64,000 nucleotides of DNA from Cheiracanthium punctorium (GCA_038373885.1 JAWZYV010000674.1:186001-250000), one strand, 5' to 3'; shown: positions 1 to 13,190, numbered from the stretch's first letter. Program-made: numbers and translations. Notes: a model not told the origin generated them from the letters alone.

Positions 1-1598
1 TTATCTCTTTAAAATTTAACAAATACGGGTCCTATGCCTAAGCACAGTTTGTTTATAAACTAATACTTGTTGAAAATTTATTTGTTTGAGTTCTATGTAA
101 GAAAACGACATTACTTTCCAATCCACACAATCTATAATAAAAAATTTGCTATAATAATAAAAAATTAAGCTATTACTTATAATATGGATGAGCATTTCAT
201 TATATTTTAAAATTTATTTTGCGCATTTCAGGGAGCTTTCAAAGAGCTATAGCATAGCTATGGAGATAAATAACATATATGAATGGAAAGCGCACCATTA
301 CCAATGATTACGATACGATTCATGTTTCTAACTTCTTTTCCTTTTTTTTTTTTTTCCTTCAAATCAAGACCAAATTCCTATTACATATTATTTCCACTAA
401 CAATCATTTTTAGTTTTCCCATTATGCACTCAGTACCATGTTCATACGATTACAGTCAAAAATGAAACAGCAATCTAGCTAATTATTTTAAAATCTGCAG
501 CTACTGAACAAGCCTGCATTCAGCTTATCTAAACCGATTCCAGTGCTTATTTCTCAATACCAGCTATAAATATTCGGCGCAAGACAGTTAAGTTAGCAGC
601 TCTTGAAACTTAAGTCCATGAGCTGCAGTATAGCCACTTTTGCATCTCACTCATTAAAAGGATTAATCACGCATCTGGAATCTAAATTTTCTTCTGATGG
701 CAAATAGTCTCACGTTTGCATTCGGAGCTCTTTTAAATCCTCAGACATCAAATCTCATAAGAATTTATATCCGGGGAATTATTATCAATTCTTTAGTCGT
801 CCTATCATTTAAATTTAAAACACCCATAGAGTAAGGGGTTATATGGAATTAGACAAGAGGAGCTTATCAGCTTAAGAAAAAAATATTTGTCTGTGCGTGT
901 GTGTGAAAAACTACATTAATCGCACTTTGTGAATGTTAATATTCTGACAACATAATATTAGTACTTAAGAGAACACTAACTGTTATCAATAAAACACTAC
1001 TTCGCGTGTTTAAAATCCGTAAAATATTTACTAGAATGTACGAAATATATTAAAAAATTTCAGTAGTACAGAAAGAAGCTGAAGCCATTCGTAATTCAAT
1101 AATTTATTTTCATGCTTTCATAATATTTTTGGGATGTGTTATAAATATTCTCAGTTTGTACTTATATATATAGTCTTGTCTGTTCTTCCACCTTCATGTT
1201 AGGATAGCATCCATGCCTGTTTTTTTCTTTTAGTTAGGTCGTACCCCCAGGTTACGTAAAGCGACCTCTTTTGTCAGGTAACCCGCAGAAACTTAACTAT
1301 TTTTGTTTTTATTTAACTGAAATGTGAGTACGGTGGTACTTGATAATGGAGTACTCCATTTCAATTTTCCACTTCATATCCACTTCTTTGTATGAGTTTA
1401 TCAAGCTAGGCTTAAGCCCACGTGATTGCACATGGCATGTTTTCCCCACTTCTTTTTGGCTTTGATGGCCCTGTTTTAAATTTATTTATGGCCTCTGGAT
1501 TTTCATTTATAATTTCATGGTTACGTATTATATCTGTTATTAAGTGCTTTCATTTAATATTTCACGTGGAATTCCATATTACGTAAGTTAAGTTATTT

Positions 1599-1640
<42 letters not shown>

Positions 1641-4340
1641 CATAATTTTTTAAGTCTGAAATATGTATAATATTATCTTAAAGAGCATTAATTTATCGAA
1701 AAATGTTTTTACATGAATTTTAGTAAATGAATTGTGCCTGCTTTTTAAACACCGCTTCTGACTTTGATCAGTTTCAATCCACAGCCATATTTAATCAAAA
1801 TATATTTTTTAGGTAATTCATAGTTGCACGTGAAAACCTTAAACCGTTAAATCATGGAGATTAAGGATCTATTTAATATCTAACTAACTGACAGAAATAG
1901 AGCCATTGGATTATATTTTCAATATTTGCTAAAAACTACAAATTTAAATAGTGAACAGCAAAAAAAAAAGTTTTGTAAGCAAGGCAAATATTACATATAT
2001 AAAAGGAAAAATTTATAAAACTATGTAAACAGAGACAAATTTTAAATATTTGCATAATAGATTTAGCTATTCCGATATGTCTATGGGTTTAAAATTAAAT
2101 TTTTTTTTTTTAAATCTCGCTACTGCACCAGTGTTCTTTTTTCCAAAATACTATGTATTGTTTTCCTTTTGTCTGTCGACGAACTCTATATTCTTAATAA
2201 CATCACTAGACAATCATTAGCTGTTTAAAATCATAACTCTTATTTTTAATGGCTGCTTTTATAACTACTATTAAGCTGATTTTAACCATACGAGCGAAGT
2301 TTTTTACAGATTTATTGCTTATCCTGTAAAAGTGTATTTCCCAAAAAGATTTTTCCATTCTCATAAGCAATTTTATACTTCAATCACACAAAACACCGTT
2401 CTTATAAAAACAAATATTATTCAAGTTTCTTTGCACAGTACATAAACAACTAGTATTCCGAACGGTTATCACCTTAATACTTCATATTTTTTTCTGGCAA
2501 TATTAACTTTATTTACAACTGCGTAAGTAGAAAATAATACCCTTCCCATATAAGCCTGATTTTCCTTCAAAATCCTCGTTGATTATACACCAGGCGGATT
2601 AGTTTGTGCAGTGGTTTAAAAGTTACCAAAGCTTTCCGAAGCTATACCCGCACAGAAAATTAAATATTGAATTTGGAACAGATCGCAGATTCTCTTGGTT
2701 TTTAAAATTTTAAGTTAAAAAATAAAAACATTTCCAGGTTTCATGTAATCATGCGCTGTCATCAAATTATTATTGATTAAAAAGGTCATTACGATAACTG
2801 ATAGTAATTTTGATTTTCACTCAAATCCTTGTTTCCTGTTTTATCGATCTTTTTTTCTCCTTCGGCGTATATTTTCCTCTTTAAACAAATATATTTAAAA
2901 ATTGCAAAAAGAATCTGGCAACTTTGAAAAAATAAAATTGCCACAAATTTTATAATCTGATCCGGAAAAAGTCGGGTAAAACCTGAGGGAGGGTACTGAT
3001 TCATTTATCATTTAGCAATTTCACATTTATCATAAATACTAAATTTGTCTTTTGAACTTTAGAACTAGAAAAGTTGAATTTCCTTGTGTTTTTCTCAGCG
3101 GTAAGATTGCAAGAGTGAATTTTTAATGTTTAGGAGGGGGAAAAAAACGACAAATACATTTAGTACAATTAAATTATACTATATACACCAGAAGTGCATC
3201 ACATTTTAATTCATATACTTTTCTAAAAGTTTCCTCACTAGAATAGCATATAATGTTCGGCATATTTTGTTTTAAACCAGAGGTTCATGATTTTTCTTTT
3301 CTTTTCTTTTTTTTTCATTAAAGTGATAAATAGATTTTAGGAAGTATTCTTCTCTTTTTATTAATGTAATCATTATTATTTTATTTTCATTGAAACATCA
3401 TCAATTGTATCAGCAAGTGTTGATAATCACTTCGGTTTTAAAAGAAAATTATCTAGTGTAGACAGATATCAAAATAAAAATAAATTAAACTATTCTTTTG
3501 ACTCAAATCATATTAAGTATATTTTAAAGTTACAAATATAAGATTTAATCATTTTTACGAATAAAATAGGCACGGGATATTTTAACTTCCAGTCAAAGAA
3601 AAATATTACATTTTTTACTGTTATTAACTGCTTGGCTATGATATTTATCCAGCAAGTATGAAAGTGTCAAGGTTAACATTTTTTTCAGTGACACTAGGAA
3701 TGAATATTCAGAAGAAATTTATGCCAAAAGAAAATACTGAGGAAATTATTTATCCTCAAATTAAGATATTTGATTTTAAGATAAATTAACTTTTTAAATA
3801 AAATAATGATATTATATTTTAATTTCTTCGAAAGCTAACAAAAAAGAAATTAACTTGTAAACTGCGAAGGAAATACAAACGAAAACTATGAAATTTTAAT
3901 TAAAATGAAGATTTTTTTATTAACACTTTAATATTTACAGCAATTATTACTTAATTTAGAGTTACGTGTTACATCAGCAAAAGAATAAAACAAACAATAA
4001 GCGTTTTTCATATAATTCATTTTTAAAACCTTTACGAAATTCCATAGAAAATCAAGGGTTGTTTTCTTATAACCTAAATAAACTGTACAGCAAGAGGGGG
4101 AAAAAATAGCAATGTAAGTAAATTTATTTGAAATAAAAAATACTTTCTTTATTGCAAATAAACATATCGTAATTTAAATCGTAATCTAAAACAGGGAAAG
4201 TTCTACAAGATTTTTAATTTTGCATAATACAAAACATAAAAGTAAGAATTTGGTAGTAATGCTAATTACATTATAAATTTTCGCTATAAATATAAATAAT
4301 AAAAATTAATGACTTTCATATAAAAAAAAAAAAAAAAGCC
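1..4340. other. AT-rich non-coding stretch, nothing recognised except a microsatellite
   Basis: No reading frame longer than about 70 codons and none with a recognisable domain. Stop codons are dense in all frames. The sequence is AT-rich with many A and T runs. Apart from the (AT)n tract listed separately I see no transposon ends, no tRNA-like sequence and no convincing exon. Probably intergenic or intronic. Confidence 0.6.
1605..1638. repeat. (AT)n microsatellite
   Basis: Uninterrupted alternating A/T for about 34 bases. It is self-complementary and so has no strand. Likely length-variable between individuals. Confidence 0.95.
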
Positions 4341-4780
4341 TCCATCGTATGATTTCTTCAGCTCATACAGTCCCTTCTTCATTTTACTAAGCTACGCCAT
4401 ATAAAAAGTAAAAGACCCTTTTCCCATGTGCCTCTTTTACCGGCAATGTTGCTTCTTAGCAAAGGAAATGACTACGCAGAAAAACAAACCTTCTGTCCCG
4501 AATAAGAAAGGGCTGTGCACATCGAACAAAAATTGTTTATATTCCGAAAGCTCAATCGAGGAGACAGAATCAGCTTTCACGATTGCATCCAAAAGTTAAA
4601 TTGAAAAGCGATGAGTTATTAATTAAAATTATACAATCCGTAATCAAATACCGGGGGATTCAAAATAGATGTTACAGCGATTATCTCTTAAACCGTAAGT
4701 GATCGAAACATACTTTCAGTTAGAAAATTTCGACAATTTAAAGTGGCTTTTGGATACGACAGCTATTTTGCAAGAGGTAG
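4341..4780. other. Less AT-rich unique stretch, possible conserved non-coding element
   Basis: Directly after a poly(A) tract the base composition becomes visibly more balanced, with few homopolymers. I find no inverted repeat, target duplication or coding frame. Such islands in AT-rich arthropod DNA are sometimes conserved regulatory elements. That is inference only; no known binding-site cluster was recognised. Confidence 0.2.
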
Positions 4781-4981
4781 TATACATATTAAAATGCAAA
4801 AATTATTTTTTTTCGGTCCCTAATTTCCAATCACTAATATTTGGGGAAATATTGCTCCGTGTTTAAGGTAAATTTAAAAAAAAAAAACCCTATATCTCTA
4901 ATAGTTACCGAGAAAAATGACGACTTACTCCATTTTACCCGCTGTGCTGGCGTCCGTTTTCAAGTGGGAAAAATCGCTTAA

Positions 4982-5506
4982 GGGGCCAACTGTGAGTTCA
5001 TAAAAGTTAATAAATAATGATCCAGTTGTTGGAAAGTGGTAACTAAACACAAACTCGTGAAATTAACGAATTTAGTTTTACCAGAACTGATAAGAACTGC
5101 AATATGAAATTATCGTTAATTTAGTCTTTCAGGGGTCATTCTATAATTACGTGAAGCAGGACCGCAACTAGGGGAGAGCAAACTGGGTACATGCCACTGG
5201 CGCTGTGGTGAGAGGGGCACCAAAAAAATGTGTACGCCGTGGTGAAGGGGGTGCAAAAATTAAATTTTGCCCAGGGTGCTGTAATCCCTAGTGGCGGCGC
5301 TGACGTCAAGCTTCTTGAGCGGGAATTTCTAAGTTAAGAATGAGAAAATGGTGTGGGTTGACTTTTACTAGAAACTGCCAAAAATACAATATCGTAAAAT
5401 TCTAGCTAAATTAGGATTTTCAGGAGCCAATAAATATAGCTGTCGAATGACTGCTAACATAAATTAACGTAAGTAATTTTAAATTTCTCAGTTTTGAGAC
5501 GTCCCC
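4982..5506. mobile_element. Candidate TTAA-flanked repeat, interrupted by a hAT MITE
   Basis: Both ends read TTAA followed inward by GGGG (4978-4985, and the reverse complement at 5503-5510). The ends are inverted relative to each other, but beyond the first 8 bases the terminal similarity is weak. A second element at 31850-33099 has the same TTAA-GGGG ends. Excluding the hAT MITE at 5157-5302, the interior contains two diverged direct copies of about 60 bp (about 5080-5140 and 5368-5430), each ending in a TTTCAGG-like block. TTAA duplications are typical of piggyBac-type elements, but the terminal bases do not prove that class. Confidence 0.4.
5157..5302. mobile_element. 146-bp hAT-type MITE with 8-bp target duplication
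   Basis: The ends are inverted repeats: CAGGACCGCAACTAGGG on the left against CAGCGCCGCCACTAGGG read from the right (14 of 17 identical). They are flanked by ACGTGAAG (5149-5156) and ACGTCAAG (5303-5310), an 8-bp target duplication with one mismatch. Terminal CAG and 8-bp duplications are hallmarks of the hAT superfamily. There is no coding capacity, so it is non-autonomous. It lies inside the TTAA-flanked repeat at 4982-5506 and is therefore the younger of the two. Confidence 0.85.
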
Positions 5507-5628
5507 TTAATACTGATGACAAATGCTAATTTTTTTAGATTGTGACTGTGATTAATTTTTGGGTTTCTGATCATCTACTCTGATGTTTATGGAAGTGCAA
5601 AATATGTCAGAGTATATTTAATAAATAC

Positions 5629-5644
5629 GTGTGTGTGTGTGTGT
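5629..5644 (+). repeat. Short (GT)n tract at the 3' edge of a SINE
   Basis: Alternating GT for 16 bases next to the tail of the minus-strand SINE that follows. Other copies of the same SINE also begin with short GTGTG or TGTGTG runs at this edge, so it is probably part of the SINE tail. Confidence 0.7.
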
Positions 5645-5656
5645 GCGTATTATGTT

Positions 5657-5873
5657 TAAGGCAAACATGAATGCGGGGTATTGGCCTAGAGGGAAGGACT
5701 TGTGCGGAGGACTTCAGGTATTCTAACGGGTATTCATATGTCATATGGAGAAAACCGCCCAAACCTCCAGACCGTTAAATCGATAGCCGCGCGGCGCGGT
5801 AGGCCAGAATATTGGACCTACACACTTCATCCATCTACCATGTTCAGTGTCGTATCCACTTGACTACGGTGGG
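5657..5873 (-). mobile_element. tRNA-derived SINE, family A, copy 1 (near full length)
   Basis: Read on the minus strand, it starts CCCACCGTAGTCAAGTGGAT, a degraded tRNA A-box head. The middle contains the family block GGCGGTTTTCTCCATATGAC and the tail ends in TTTGCCTTAA. At least eight other copies or fragments share this order in this window, and the complete copy at 25756-25988 has a target duplication. The part near the B box is degraded. It is non-coding and would have depended on a LINE for mobility. Confidence 0.8.
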
Positions 5874-5876
5874 TAT

Positions 5877-5957
5877 TTTATGATTACGAATGTCAAAATT
5901 TAAAAATCCATGTGTCAAAATTTAAAAATTATGATTACGACTGTCAAAATATTTTCC
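5877..5957. repeat. Short tandem duplication block
   Basis: The string TGTCAAAATTTAAAAAT occurs near 5890 and 5915. ATTATGATTACGA-TGTCAAAAT-like units occur twice, near 5879 and 5929. It abuts the tRNA-head end of the SINE just before it, and may reflect replication slippage at the insertion site. Confidence 0.7.
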
Positions 5958-6099
5958 TTCCTGCTTAATTTTCAAAATAAGGTACAGTTTAAATTTTGAT
6001 TCTAATTAAGTGATATTAGTTATTAGCAAAAATTGAAAAAGCTCAATAGAAAAATCCAAAGAGTTAAATTATTATAAAAATCAAATCAAGTTATATACA

Positions 6100-6536
6100 A
6101 GGTAATTCACTACCAGACTGACAAACTTGCAGGGAGTGTAGGGGATACAGAGACGGTTCAGAATCCCATAGCAATTCGGGGTCGGAAACGTCGTCTTCAT
6201 GTACTTCTTAATAATCACTTTAGAAGTGTTCAAGTGATAGTAAACTTTCCGACCATGATTTTTCAAAAACAAATCCCTCTTTCACCGATTGCATTTGATA
6301 AAAATTGTTGTTTCACAATTGTTTCTTTCATTACATTTATGAAATGGTCTAAGAAAAGCCCATTGTTTATGAAACTTGATTAAGAAATGAGACGCACACT
6401 TCAACACTTCTTCCAAAGTGATTATTAACAGGTAAATGAAGACGACGTTTCCGACCCAGCATTGCTATGTGATTATGAACAGTCTCTGTACCCCCTACAC
6501 CCCCAGCAAGTTTGTCAGTCTGGTAGCGAATCACCC
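6100..6536. mobile_element. 437-bp foldback element (hairpin MITE), family F
   Basis: The first about 150 bases reappear as an inverted copy in the last about 130 bases. For example GCTACCAGACTGACAAACTT, read from the right end, matches 6108-6128 on the left with few changes, and GTCGGAAACGTCGTCTTCAT occurs in both arms. The middle contains a TTCAACACTTC..AGTGATTATTAA block that recurs in the tandem elements at 58.8-60.5 kb, so this is a multi-copy family. No coding capacity and no clear long target duplication; superfamily not assigned. Confidence 0.8.
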
Positions 6537-6539
6537 AGT

Positions 6540-9500
6540 ATAGTTAAGTTAAAATAACATCCACAAAAGCCTTCATTAATAACTAGCTATTTCCTAATTA
6601 TATTCTTTTCTACATATAATTCTTTAAAACGCCATGAAATGATTTAAACAATGCTATCAAAAGATGACAGAAATCTCTCTTCAGTGCGTAAAAATCACAA
6701 GCCAGCCTCTGTGGATAAAGTTTGATAAATTCACAACACTAAAAATAAAGATTCGATAAAAGCATAGAAACGCCGCTAGAAGAAGAAAAAAAAAAAGGAA
6801 TGAGGCAAGAAAATGGACCCAAAATGGGGAATGAAAGAACAAAAACTTGAAATTAGAAGAAACAATTGTAAAAAGTGTAAAAGTAAAAATTTTCAATTCA
6901 TACAACTCAATGATACCTTTATCAAATTTTACACTAAACTATATTTCCTTCAATTAATAAACCAACAAATTTACTGAAATAAAAATTTTGAAGTTTTTTA
7001 TAAAAAATACATTGTTATTAGAAAGCGTCAGCTTAATTCTACTAACGTATTTTAAAATAATTTATAAATACATGGAAAGCACATCAACACACTATTCACA
7101 CCTATCTATTCACATGAAACATTTTAAACCATCTAAAAGTAGTTACTTTTTTATTTAAAAAAAAAAACCTTCATGTAGAAATTGTTAAAAATTATTTACT
7201 TGAGACTACCGTGAAAAAAAAATGTACATGAGCACCATCTTTACCTCATCATAGACAAAATTCCTTCATTTTTTTTTTCTTTCTTTCTTCTCATTTATAC
7301 TCGAAAGCTATTCCTTTCCGGAGACTGTGATAGCCCTAACACCGTTGGATTAGACACTCGTTTTTTGGCGCGAAATGAAGAAAAGTTAAGAAAAAGATCA
7401 ATTTTTAATGGAATTCCTTTGAGCTGTGTACACAGCCAGCAGCGAGCCAAAGCCTATCAACAGCTTGGACCAAGTCACCTCGCACTGCAATTCTTAATCA
7501 CTCCCAGCTACGCGAGTCTTTAAAGTCTAATTCTACCCGACCGTTTTTGCAAGCTCTTCCTTTCGAATACCGCCTTTTTTTTAAATCACCAGTCAGTAAT
7601 TTTTTAAGACTTTTGTTTTCATATTAATCCTTCGTTATGCATCGTTGTTTTTTCTCCAAGGTTTTTGATATTAAAACGGATTAATACTTTGTCGTGCCTC
7701 ATTTTCAGACGTAATCACTAGATAATTTTTGGCACTTTTTTAGCAAGGCGTTTAATCTCCTAGCAGAGAGTTATTTTTGCAGCGCTCGGCAAGAAGTTGT
7801 ACAAAAACTGCAGAATTCTATAATCTCTTTTGTTAATATGATTTTTTTGACACGAGAAAGATAAGTAGAACTTATTAATTTGAATAAGAAACATCGTCAT
7901 TTTTTTCGCCCGTTTTTTTTAATTATTTTCATCTCGCTATGAGGGATCATTTTAATGCAAACAGTGCTAAATTCAAATAGCTGGGAATTCACAGAACGCA
8001 AACTTAAGTGTAGGTCAGAAAGGAAAAATTTATCCTCCAGGCTATTTATTATTATAGTTATTCGAAGATGTAAAAAACTGTGAAAAGAGAAAAAAAAAAG
8101 CTGTCGATGAAAAGTGATGTAGTCTTGCCTTTCGGGGAAAACGAATAATTCAGGAAGGAGAGGGGGAAAAAAAAAGTAAATTTTGTGTAACGCGATAAAA
8201 ATTTATATATCGGTGTAACAATATTTAGTATTTTTAAATTTAGAAGCATCTTCTCAGAAATCAGTTATTCTTGCTGATTATTTATTAAATCAAACAATAC
8301 CCTAAGTATTTTTAAGACTTCCATAGTTGTTCAATTTCTTGGGATGGTTAAAAATAGCATTTTAGCAATATATAAATTATTATTTAGTTTGTAAACACTG
8401 AATTCATGTTGTAAGTTTATTATATAAAACAGTGATTCCAGCAGAATACAAATAATTTGATCATTTTAAACATTTCTGCCAGAAACAGCTATTTCAAAAG
8501 TAGGTAGGTTTTATCCTTTCCAGCCAACAAATGGGCTGGCAATTGCTTCGCCGTTGAAGAAAGGAGGACTTATTTACACCTTAAAACGTACATACAATTT
8601 TTTATTACTATTTTGTATTTATGCAAAATTATTTAATTTTTAACACTACTTTTTTTAGCACAACACGACAAAATTAAGGCTTCAAAGTTAAATTTTTAAA
8701 TTCATACCGAGAGTCTATTATTTAAACACACTATGCATTTTTTTCCCTTAAAATTAAATTGAATACACAATTTACTCAATGATGATTGCGCGATATTATT
8801 AGCCTATTAATGACTAAATCTATATAGTACTGTGTTTTATGGATTTATTAAAAATACTCAATGTTAGAATTAACTTAAAATTATGATAAGTTGCTCAGAC
8901 AGCAATATTCTAAAATTTGCCGAATTTTACAAAATAGATTTTTCAGTAAGATTTAAATCTTATTAGACAGTTTTGATGTTATGATGTTCGTTCATTTTCC
9001 AGATTGAAAAATGTTTAACTTTGGGTATGAAGAATTTTTCAAGCAACTCTTTTAAGGTTTTATTATCATTATTAAATTGTTTAAAATACATTACTTTTTG
9101 TAAAAACGAAAAACTTCATAAAAAGAAGAGTTTCCGAAATTAAAATATAGTAAAAGAAAATAAAAGTAGTGTCACTGTATTCCTAAAATGTTTTAAAATA
9201 AGCGTTTTATAAAATGTATTGCATAACAATAATTACAATCCTTATGAGAAAAAAAAAAGTAAGAGAGACATCAATTACACTACTATATAATTACGCTGAT
9301 CACTCAACTCCTTCTGTAACAATTCCGGGCAACCTGCTCCAAGATAAAACATTAATTACAACATTAATTCATATTGGAAGTCACGGTCATTAGGCTTTGA
9401 AGGGTAAGTTGCGATTTCAGTTTGTTTTAAACTGTTTTCCCAGATAACAGTTTTTTTTTTTCATTAAAATGATCGTCTGCTTGTAGCATTCATAAAAGAG

Positions 9501-11860
9501 GGGCTGTTTACACAAAACGAAATCGTTCGAATGCGAAAAGTTTCCGCACGTTTCCAGAAGAGCATGAAATACGATTTGGGTATATAATAAAAATTGAATA
9601 CGAAGTTATTTATTTTCGGTGGACGAAGTTTAAATATATAGAGTGTACGCATGGTTTCGTCAAATGTCTTTTCTAGCGTTTCTGTTTATGTTGTAACTGC
9701 CTCCACAATGGGCTTTGACTTCTAGACTAGGCAATAATAAGTTCACAAAAAAAGGGAAGAAGGTTAAATATATTTTGAGGGAGAAATAACACAGAAATGA
9801 AATACTTAAAAGAGCGTCATTCTACTCTAAGTTAAAAAATTTGGTATCGACCGTGAAATTTTCACACTAGAAGCAAAACATATCCAAGGTTCTAAAATTT
9901 GCAGATTTTAATAAGCATGACCTCACAGTTAAAACATTTCATATCAGATAATGATAAATCTCACATAATATTCATTTCGTACACCACTCAAAAAACAATA
10001 TAAAACAAACGTTTCGAAAATTTTAAAACTTACGTCAGACTGTACGTATTTCATACCATCTCCTATAGTAAATTCCAATAATTATTTTAAGATTTTCCAA
10101 TATTTTGAATCGAGTAATAATAGTTCAGTGCGATGTTATATCCGTACGTAAAATCTCTAAATTTAATGTGCTTATTAATTTAGCAATCTTGTATGTAACA
10201 CATAGCATTTTAATGCCTCCATTTTATTTGAGTAATTAATTAAATAGTGTAATAAACCGCATTAACTTACGAATGAAATATGCTCTAGCAACTGAATCGT
10301 AAGACACACATGTATTTTTTTTATAATCCCTCCCCCTTTTTTCCTTTCCCCAAGACTTCCACAAGATATTTAAAAAGAAGAAAAAAAAAATCTTTTCTCG
10401 GGATGACTTTTTCGAACGAAAGAAAAAAAACTAGAAGTTTTTATTTCTCACTAATATCATGTACACAAAAACTTTTAATTATTTATGAGAATTTTATGTC
10501 TACATCTGAAATTTATGCAGACTTTTTTCAACGAATATGTGCCTTTGAATAATAAATGATTCAATTAAAATGACGTTTATCATTTAATTAAAAGCAATTT
10601 TTAGAAGCTTAAAAAGTATTGTGTGAATTTAAAAATGAGTGCTTTGTCGCGTGGTTTAATTGAAAAATAAAGTATTCTTAATCAAAGCAATTCACCTAAT
10701 AAGACAAAAGTAATACTCAAAAAAGATTCAAAGATAGTATTCAAATTTTAAACCAATCCAAGTCTCATTTAACCAATGCTTAATTGAACCTATGAACTGT
10801 ATTATATATTCAAATACTACATAAACTGAATCATTTAACTGCCTTAGTAAGTTTTTAATACAGCAGATCATGCATGAATAATTAATCACTTATTTTTTTT
10901 ATTTTATTTTTTTTAATCTGATCAATCATATTTATCTTTGTGATCAATCACTGTTTATTAACAAGTACAAATTTCAGTAAAACACAAAATAAACTTCCTC
11001 TTTATATAAATCACTTATGACACTTTTCTTAGATGAATTTCTGAACTTGCAATAATTTTTAAATTTCTATAGCAAACAATTAAGTAGTATTTATCATACA
11101 ATAAAAATAAGTTAGTTTTTCACAAACTTGATTATGCACCTAGACAAATTTACTTAATGGTATATTAACTTAATGGTATTATTAATGGTATATTAACTTT
11201 TTCAAAGAACAAGTATTAAAGCTTGTCAGAGAGGTTAAAAAGAAGAACTCATTTACAGGCTGTATCATAAAACATTGACTAATTAATAATAAAATTTACG
11301 GGTACAGGCGTTGAAAACTGGACACAGCTGATTATTCAATTTTATTGACCCTCGCATTTTTTATTTAAAATCCTACATTGATTTGTCCTTCTTAACATCT
11401 CTCTCATGAAAACCACAGATTATAGTGTTTTAGTTAAACTAATCTTAAATGTTAAAGATCTTAACTCTTAAATCTAAAATGTGTTTAAGTTAAAATCTTA
11501 ACACATCGTTATCTAAATAAAATTCCCTCACAAATAAATACACTTTTCATAATGCGTAAAAGAAAAAAAAATCAGTGCTAAACAAGATTCAGAACATTCA
11601 ATTAAAAAAATTCGTTCAAATCACATGCATCTTCTACAATATGTACCAATACATTTTTAAAAATTATTTTGAAAGTATTCAAAGTTACTATTCAAAAAAA
11701 TGTTTCCAAACTTTAACATCTACAAGACCTAGAACTTTTCAGAGAGAGCTCACATGACATAGCGTACATTGCACGAAGTTAATAAAACTTTAGAGATTTA
11801 GCAGATTAATTTTATAAATCTTTAGTAAAATCTAAACTATAAGATTTGTACAGTATCCCA
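6540..11860. other. AT-rich non-coding stretch
   Basis: Apart from one less AT-rich island (7310-7560, listed separately), this 5.3-kb stretch is low-complexity AT-rich DNA with poly(A)/poly(T) runs. Short reading frames here (for example 10310-10552, rich in Phe and Lys) reflect T and A runs and do not look like proteins. No transposon termini found. Confidence 0.55.
7310..7560. other. Less AT-rich island, possible regulatory element
   Basis: About 250 bases of balanced composition between low-complexity AT-rich flanks. There is no inverted repeat and no coding frame. It includes GGCGCGAAAT, a GGCGC-containing E2F-like string, and the palindromic GTGTACAC. This is only a compositional candidate; its function is unknown. 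Confidence 0.2.
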
Positions 11861-11867
11861 AATACAC

Positions 11868-12442
11868 TGATCTGAGCTTTTATCAATTAAATATTAATCA
11901 TGACCAATACAACAAATAACAAAGTTATGTAAAAAAAAGGAGAAGAATTTTGTGAAATCGATTAAATTTTTTTCGGGAGATTCAATCTAAATAAATACAA
12001 AATTTAAACTTTTATAAGGCCCAATACATACAAAAAAAAAAATTTTTTTTTAAAGGCGATGGCGATTTGTAAAATGTATCCCATATATGGTGAGGTGATG
12101 AACAAAATTCGAGTGGTTCATCTTAAGAAGTGTCAGCGATTTGAAAATAAATACATGCTGAATAAAAATCTGACAGGAAAATTGCTTTCAAGGGGTGTAC
12201 ACAAATCACTGAAGAGAAACATTATTTCATAACTACTTCATAATTAATGTGTGGGGAACATTTTACTAACTGGGACTTCTTTAAACGGGGATCGTTTAAA
12301 AATGTAAATTTTACATTGCTTTAAATTCCTGAAAATTTTAACCGACACCATAAAATTCTGTACATTTTTACGAAATTTTGTAATTTATAATATAGGTCTA
12401 TGATCAATATTTAAGGAATAAAAACAAAGGCCGGTGTTTTGG
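11868..12442. mobile_element. Foldback/inverted-repeat MITE, family G, copy 1
   Basis: The left part contains TTAAATATTAATCATGACC and then TAAATACAAAATTTAAAC. The right part contains the inverted counterpart GGTCTATGATCAATATTTAA. The same two ends are found in the copies at 26738-27735 and 46522-47073, where the outer tip reads (A)CGGTGTCCCATAAAC or its complement. The tips of this copy are degraded, so the boundaries are approximate. No coding capacity. The CAGGGTGTCC-like tip of the family resembles that of the transposon at 13191-14453, which suggests an IS630/Tc1-mariner origin. Confidence 0.65.
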
Positions 12443-12577
12443 CGGCCCGCTGAATGCATCTTGTATTGAACTAAATACGTTACAATCCCAGCCAACTAAT
12501 AAGGTTCGTTCTCTTCTATGTCACTACAATACTGAAAATGCGTTAATATTTTTTATTAAAGTAATACTACAATTTTG

Positions 12578-12615
12578 GTTTTACAGTACAGTACTTTTGT
12601 ACTGAACTGTAAAAC
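12578..12615. repeat. Near-perfect 17-bp-arm hairpin
   Basis: GTTTTACAGTACAGTAC is followed by a TTTT loop and then GTACTGAACTGTAAAAC, complementary except for one position. A second perfect short hairpin, GTTCGGA-AAAAA-TCCGAAC, lies at about 12639-12657. They could be the remains of an inverted-repeat element or a transcribed hairpin. No known microRNA sequence was recognised. Confidence 0.85.
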
Positions 12616-12686
12616 TAAACTTGTAAAAATTTTAGTTGGTTCGGAAAAAATCCGAACGCAAGCGGCACCGTTGGTTTTAGCTGATG

Positions 12687-12722
12687 CACGCACGGACGGA
12701 CGGACACACACACAACAACAAT
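12687..12722 (+). repeat. Composite microsatellite (CGCA/CGGA/CA/ACA)
   Basis: GCACGCACGG, then CGGA repeats, then CACACA, then ACAACA. A compound simple repeat of this kind often forms at the tail of a retroposed sequence, but no body was recognised upstream. Confidence 0.85.
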
Positions 12723-12978
12723 AAAAATATGATTTTTCTTTTGGTAAATATTTATTGCAAAATACTGAAAAATTACCCATCTGGTGTTGAAACGAAATTG
12801 CAGAATTTATATCATAGCTCCCAAAATAATGCATGTATTATTTTCTTTTTCAAGATATACATCAATAAAATCCCAGCATAATGATTATGTTTTTCCAATT
12901 CTTTTAGGGTTAATTATGAATTATTAAATCATGTTTAAAAAATCCATAAATTAATGAAATTTGAATCAGTATAATAAC

Positions 12979-13001
12979 CTCCCCCCCACACACACACACA
13001 T
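12979..13001 (+). repeat. Poly(C)-(CA)n microsatellite
   Basis: A run of C followed directly by alternating CA. Simple repeat, likely variable in length. Confidence 0.85.
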
Positions 13002-13190
13002 TGAAAAAAAAATATGGGGAATCAGTTGTAGTTGAGCCACAACACTTGAAAATGTCAATCTTTTTTTTTTCCCTTAAAAAACAATTTATTCTTCCATTCC
13101 CCTTATAGCCAAATTGAAAACGCTCTTCAAATGCACACTTAAATATCCATACAATCGAAATACCCTAAATTTTCATCCTAGAACCATATA

